DNA of 64,000 nucleotides from Nisaea sp. (GTDB taxonomy: Bacteria; Pseudomonadota; Alphaproteobacteria; Thalassobaculales; Thalassobaculaceae): assembly GCF_034670185.1 (NCBI RefSeq), contig NZ_JAXMNY010000005.1, forward strand, positions 1-64,000, read 5' to 3'. Shown in pieces: positions 59,901 through 64,000 of this stretch; positions within the stretch are counted from its first letter, which is position 1, and the number at the start of each line of letters is the position of its first letter. The notes under the pieces were generated by a model, which saw only the letters and a list, made by a program, of their open reading frames with translations, was not told the DNA's origin and did no database searches. The position numbers were made by a program, and so were the translations under genes.

Positions 59901-61082
59901 TCAGCGTGCGTTTAGTGTCGATAAGACATAGTCCGTGATCCGGGCAAGCAGATTGAATGGCCCACGCCGTTCAAGGTCTACAGCTGCAATACGGGCATTC
60001 TCGGCAAACCGCTCGTGAGTGAGGGTGGCCGTAACCGCCTGGACAATATGCTCCGGTTGAAACTTGTTGCCACTTTTCATCACGGTGGCAGAACCGAGCT
60101 TGCCGAGATACTCGCCGTTCTTTTGCTGCTCGAAATGGCGCGGCACAATACATTGCGGCCGGCCGATCGCCATCACCTGCTCCAGTGTACCAATGCCTCC
60201 GTGGTGAACGACAACTTTGGCATTCGCCACCGCTTGCTCAATCGGTTGCGGCGTGTCGTGGATTGTCAGACCACGCTCCCGCCATTTGGTCCGGGCTTCA
60301 TCGTTTGCATCACGCAGGTAGAGGTCACCGGTCCAACTGGATCCAGCAAGAGCCTCCAGAACCTTCTGCGTTCCGGCATACCCATAGGAGAGATAAGCGA
60401 AATAATCCTGCACCGGCTCCTGCGTTGCCGGAGCGGAAAGCGGCCGTAACGGAGATGATTCCGTATTTTCGCGGAAGCTGTGATAGGGATCGAGTTCCGG
60501 TATCGTCACGACGAAATTGCGCTCACCGTGCATCAGCGCCGGGACCCGGTCAGGCAAAGCCTTGCCGCGACGGCGCTGGACTTCCCGGACGGTCTCCAGC
60601 AGCCGCTCGGGATCAACCCGGTTTGGCGCATCCTTGAACGCCCTGAACTCCGACCAGTTTCCCGGTGGCAGCGTAAACCAGTCCCCGATCGGCACCACCG
60701 GTCTTTCGCCAAAAACGGCAAGGCCGGCCGTCGGAGAGTAATCGGAGATCAATAGGTCCGGGTCGAAACTGTCGATGATCGCGGCCCAGCCATCGGTCAG
60801 AGCGGTCAGCTTATCCGGCTCGACATAACCGACAGTCGCCAGAACATCCCCGATGGACGCGATCACTTTATCCCGGACATCCGGAGGTGCATATGGCGCC
60901 ACCAACGGAGCCTGGAAGACTCTGTATCCCTCACGCGCGATCATAGAATGCGTAACAATCAGATTGCGGACAACAAAGGCGCACTCGACTCCATTGTCTC
61001 TCAGGATGTTCGCAATCGGCAACAATCGGCTGACATGACCCAGCCCGTCGCCCAGTTCCCACGCAAACAGGACTTTCTTCAT
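59901..61082 (-). CDS. MurG/UGT-like glycosyltransferase (GT-B)
   Basis: The 393-aa protein has the GT-B layout of MurG/UGT enzymes: N-terminal ELGDGLGHVSRLLPIANIL and the donor site VVHHGGIGTLEQVMAIGRPQ near residue 310. It overlaps the TPR-glycosyltransferase gene by one base (TGATG-type coupling), and the DAHP-like gene follows 32 bases later. Acceptor and sugar are unknown; a surface glycan or glycoprotein is likely from context. Confidence 0.87.
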   Translation of the reverse strand: MKKVLFAWELGDGLGHVSRLLPIANILRDNGVECAFVVRNLIVTHSMIAREGYRVFQAPLVAPYAPPDVRDKVIASIGDVLATVGYVEPDKLTALTDGWAAIIDSFDPDLLISDYSPTAGLAVFGERPVVPIGDWFTLPPGNWSEFRAFKDAPNRVDPERLLETVREVQRRRGKALPDRVPALMHGERNFVVTIPELDPYHSFRENTESSPLRPLSAPATQEPVQDYFAYLSYGYAGTQKVLEALAGSSWTGDLYLRDANDEARTKWRERGLTIHDTPQPIEQAVANAKVVVHHGGIGTLEQVMAIGRPQCIVPRHFEQQKNGEYLGKLGSATVMKSGNKFQPEHIVQAVTATLTHERFAENARIAAVDLERRGPFNLLARITDYVLSTLNAR

Positions 61083-62890
61083 CAGGAGGCCTTCGCTTTT
61101 TGCATTTCGCCAAGCGCGGCGCCGATCTTTTCAATGACGCCTGGCCAGTCACCCGGTTTGGCTTGCCGGAACAGGCGTGCGGACGGATACCACGGGCTGT
61201 CGTCACGATGCTGCAGCCAGCGCCAGTCCGGATTGTGGGACAACAGCACAAAGACCGGGCACCCCATGCCGCCGACGAGATGGGCAACCGACGTACAAGT
61301 GGTCACGGTCACGTCGAGCTGACGGACGATGGAGACCGTATCGGCGAATGATTTGACATCCTTGCTCAACGGAATGAGCGAGGGTGGGGCGCCCGCAATG
61401 TCTGCTTCGCGCGGCCCCTTTTGCAGGCTGTAGCACTGCACACCATCCATATCGAAAAGGGGTGCGTAGTAGTCGACTTTCGAGGACCGGATATCGTCCC
61501 CCGGAAAGGCGGGATTACCGCCCCAGACCACACCTACATTCAGTTTGGCCGGATCAAGATCCGGGACAGGGAAGCGGTCCGGGCCGATTGAATTTATATA
61601 GGGGGCTTTTGGCAGGTCATCGACCGTCTTGACTCCCAGGAGCTTCGGTAAAGACAATTGCGCGATATGGCAATCGAAGTCCGGCTCCTGACCGGGCCGC
61701 CGCGGGACCAGCTCGACCATGTCCTTGTAGTCAACATAGACGTCCTGAATCTCATCATGCGCCTCCAGAAGAACACGCCCTTTCTTCGCTCCCGCCTGTG
61801 CCCGCTCGACAGCCCCGGGAATGAACCGGAGGAACTGAAGGGCATCACCAACACCCTGCTCGGCGACAACTAGCAACGTGCGACCTTCGAGTGGCCCTCC
61901 GTCCCATTCCGGCTGGGTTACATCGCGCTTCTTGGTCGGGAATGACTCTGTTTCCCAGCGCCATTCATACTCATCAAACCCTTCGCCGAGCTGCCCGTCG
62001 GCCAACAAGGCAAGCGACAGGTTCCAATGGAATGTCGCTTCCTCCGGTCGACACAACAGAGCGCGGCGAAAAGCCAGGATCGACGGCTTTAGGCTTCCAG
62101 CCTCTTTTTCCAGATTTCCGAAATTGTAGTAGCCGCCCGCATTCTCCGGCTCGGACAGCAGTGCCCGCTTGAGAGCCCGCGCTCCTTCCGGGAACTGCAA
62201 ATTGTGGCGGTAGGCCGATCCCAGATTTGAATAGGCCGGGGAAAAATCCGGCTCCAGCCGACTGGCCGCCTCATAAATAGCCGCCGCCCCGTTGTAATTC
62301 TTGGCGCGATACCGGGCGTTCCCCAGCTCCAGGAGAGCATCCCGAAGCTTCGGATCAAACTCCCGCGCCCGATGAAGAACTTTAAGCGCACGGTCCTTTT
62401 CACCTGTTTCGTAATAGAGAATGCCCAGATCACGCATAGCTGGCACGAATTTGGGCTTCAGGTTTACAGCCGCCTCATAATGCCCTCGCGCCGCTTGCGT
62501 AACGCCTTTGCGATAGCAGTAGCCTGCTGCGGCGTAGCGGATTACCGCATCACTCGGCGTGTTCTTGAGCGCAACCCGAAACACGGCTTCGAGCAATGCG
62601 TCATCGCCCATCTGGCGCCCCAGCTCGACAGCAATCCGGTTAAAGACCAGATCGCCGACCGCTGACATTTTCAGGCCTTTTTCGAGGCATTGACGCGCTG
62701 CCTTCGCATTCTTCTGCGCCCATGCCACTTTGGCTTCCACGCCCATCAATATGGCGGTTTGCCCGACCTCCTTGCGCATATTCGCAATCGTCTTCTGGGC
62801 TTCATCAAGCTTGCCATCGGCAATATGCTTGAGACCGGCATTAGCGTCTCTGAAGAGTTTCGCACGGGCAGGAAGGTCGATCGGTTTCAT
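61082..62890 (-). CDS. TPR protein with C-terminal glycosyltransferase-like domain
   Basis: The 602-aa protein has about eight TPR units (roughly 20-300; for example AAIYEAASRLEPDFSPAYSNL and ALLELGNARYRAKNYNGA). A C-terminal domain follows (about 330-590), ending TCTSVAHLVGGMGCPVFVLL, as in heptosyltransferase/GT41-like TPR glycosyltransferases. Such proteins often glycosylate flagellins or surface proteins. It overlaps the next glycosyltransferase upstream by 4 bases. Protein glycosylation is therefore a possible role. Confidence 0.87.
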   Translation of the reverse strand: MKPIDLPARAKLFRDANAGLKHIADGKLDEAQKTIANMRKEVGQTAILMGVEAKVAWAQKNAKAARQCLEKGLKMSAVGDLVFNRIAVELGRQMGDDALLEAVFRVALKNTPSDAVIRYAAAGYCYRKGVTQAARGHYEAAVNLKPKFVPAMRDLGILYYETGEKDRALKVLHRAREFDPKLRDALLELGNARYRAKNYNGAAAIYEAASRLEPDFSPAYSNLGSAYRHNLQFPEGARALKRALLSEPENAGGYYNFGNLEKEAGSLKPSILAFRRALLCRPEEATFHWNLSLALLADGQLGEGFDEYEWRWETESFPTKKRDVTQPEWDGGPLEGRTLLVVAEQGVGDALQFLRFIPGAVERAQAGAKKGRVLLEAHDEIQDVYVDYKDMVELVPRRPGQEPDFDCHIAQLSLPKLLGVKTVDDLPKAPYINSIGPDRFPVPDLDPAKLNVGVVWGGNPAFPGDDIRSSKVDYYAPLFDMDGVQCYSLQKGPREADIAGAPPSLIPLSKDVKSFADTVSIVRQLDVTVTTCTSVAHLVGGMGCPVFVLLSHNPDWRWLQHRDDSPWYPSARLFRQAKPGDWPGVIEKIGAALGEMQKAKAS

Positions 62891-64000
62891 TGTTCACTCA
62901 ACTTGATGAGGCCGAACTTCGCCAGCCAGGGCAACGTGCGATGCAATGTCGACCATCCTCGGCCGTCGATCCATTGCTCGATCTCTCCGACAGTGACAAC
63001 GCCGCGTTCCGACAATCGCCGGAGTAATGCAGTCGTCTGCTCTCTCGGAAGCATGAGTTCCTGCGAAAACGTACAGAACTCATAAGCAAGAATGGTCTGG
63101 AAATCCGCCTCCACGTCGCTGCTGTCAACGGTGACAACGGTTTCGGGCCCAAGAACAAAACTCGGATGCGGAGAGAAAATATTAAAAGGATCCGGATAGA
63201 ACGGGCTGGCTGTTTCGTTGCTTTGACGCGGCGCGACTTCCGGGGCTTTTGTGCGAATCTCCCTGAGCTCCAGCCAGAGATCCTCGTAGGTCCGGATGAT
63301 GACGGACCAGTCGTAATGCGTCCGGGCACGGGCCCGGCCTGCCTCACCCATCCTTGCACGCAACTCCGGATCCTCCGCCAATCGGACCAAAGCGTCCGCC
63401 GCCGCGTCGAGATCACAGGACGTCATCATGCAAGCCCGGCCGATAAAGCGGTCATAATCATCCCGACCGGTCTGGTAGAGGAAGGCCAAATCGAAACCAT
63501 CTCCTGCCGCAGGCGCGGTTGTGGGCACCCGGAAACCAGTTTCACCGTCGACGATAGTATCCTTGTAGCCGTCCCAGTCGCTGACCACTGCCGGCAGTCC
63601 CGCCGCCATCGCTTCAATCGGTGTGAGGCCGAAAGTTTCCTGAATATTGTCCGAGAGAGAGAGAAATACGTCAGCGCCCTGCCATGAGGCATGGACGAGA
63701 TCGTCATCCTGACCGTCGATAAAGTGCACGGCAGCAGTCTTCGTGAATTGCTCCGCTCCCTCCTGGTATATCGACATGATTCGGTCATTCGGCGCTTGGC
63801 CGACCATGACAAGATGGACCTTGCGGTTCGGCATCCGTTTTGCCGCACGCTCCGCCGCGAGATACATCGGGACCGGATGTGCCTTGGCGTGAAACGTGAA
63901 CCGGCCAAGAAAAAGGATCACCAAATCCTCCTCGCCGGCACCAATGCGGTCCCTCAGCATCTGCCGGGCCGGCTCGTCCTTTACGTATCGGCTGCCGTCC
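62887..64000 (-). CDS. Glycosyltransferase family 4 protein, 5' end beyond the window
   Basis: The minus-strand frame is open to the right edge, so the N-terminal (acceptor) domain is missing. The visible 370 residues include LVILFLGRFTFHAKAH, a GT4 donor site SDNIQETFGLTPIEAMAAG with the conserved Glu-x7-Glu pair, and a C-terminal extension of about 130 residues after the GT core. It overlaps the TPR gene by 4 bases, making an operon of at least three glycosyltransferases. Confidence 0.9.
   Translation of the reverse strand, partial: DGSRYVKDEPARQMLRDRIGAGEEDLVILFLGRFTFHAKAHPVPMYLAAERAAKRMPNRKVHLVMVGQAPNDRIMSIYQEGAEQFTKTAAVHFIDGQDDDLVHASWQGADVFLSLSDNIQETFGLTPIEAMAAGLPAVVSDWDGYKDTIVDGETGFRVPTTAPAAGDGFDLAFLYQTGRDDYDRFIGRACMMTSCDLDAAADALVRLAEDPELRARMGEAGRARARTHYDWSVIIRTYEDLWLELREIRTKAPEVAPRQSNETASPFYPDPFNIFSPHPSFVLGPETVVTVDSSDVEADFQTILAYEFCTFSQELMLPREQTTALLRRLSERGVVTVGEIEQWIDGRGWSTLHRTLPWLAKFGLIKLSEQ

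Noticed and set aside
1..64000. CRISPR arrays, insertion sequences, prophage or att sites
   Set aside because: No regularly spaced repeats, transposase or integrase frames, or tRNA-bounded duplications were seen.

Overview
The window is a GC-rich, densely coded stretch of an alphaproteobacterial chromosome, most likely a marine Rhodospirillales-type organism. This is inferred from gene content (TRAP transport, GapR, PAS_5-type protein, MOFRL glycerate kinase, B12-dependent methylmalonyl-CoA mutase, split MetH, SitABCD with MntR) and not from a ribosomal marker. No CRISPR array, insertion sequence, prophage, tRNA or rRNA gene lies inside the window. The first 130 bases do carry what looks like a stable-RNA promoter firing off the left edge.

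Layout. 1-15 kb: mostly minus-strand catabolic and uptake genes. These are a polyamine-type binding protein, a TRAP operon (DctP, fused DctQM, an overlooked 45-aa membrane protein, then an Ldh2-family dehydrogenase), a DsbA-like isomerase, a tightly overlapping set (acyl-CoA synthetase, GNAT, ornithine cyclodeaminase-like), an EF-G-like GTPase, a KstD-like flavoprotein and a divergent SDR. 15-24 kb: housekeeping (glycerate kinase-pyk-pyrF, an N-formylglutamate amidohydrolase-like gene, DUF1244, gapR, PAS protein, phnM with a 2H phosphoesterase, hisC). 24-28.6 kb: mntR divergent from sitABCD, with a clear MntR-like box and a bidirectional terminator. 29-37 kb: sugar epimerase, SufE with an IscU-like scaffold, CBS-nucleotidyltransferase, and MeaB plus two-subunit methylmalonyl-CoA mutase.

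37.5-51.8 kb is the most unusual part. A plus-strand cluster encodes an inverted HldE-like cytidylyltransferase-kinase, two DegT aminotransferases, two unknown proteins, a SPASM-type radical SAM enzyme and a TPP-dependent E1 alpha/beta pair with no E2/E3. It is flanked by a GT-C glycosyltransferase, a methyltransferase, a UPF0104 membrane protein, a GNAT and a TIGR04372-like glycosyltransferase. The parts fit the synthesis of an unusual amino, possibly two-carbon-branched, nucleotide-activated sugar for a surface glycan. The product is unknown.

51.9-58.4 kb is a fully overlapping methionine operon: an ArsR-methyltransferase regulator, metF, a degenerate homocysteine-methyltransferase paralogue, and metH split into N and C polypeptides. 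A perfect palindrome lies upstream of it. 58.9-64 kb returns to glycan genes: a DAHP/KDO8P-synthase-like enzyme in which the metal-binding Cys is Asn, then three glycosyltransferases, the last cut by the window edge.
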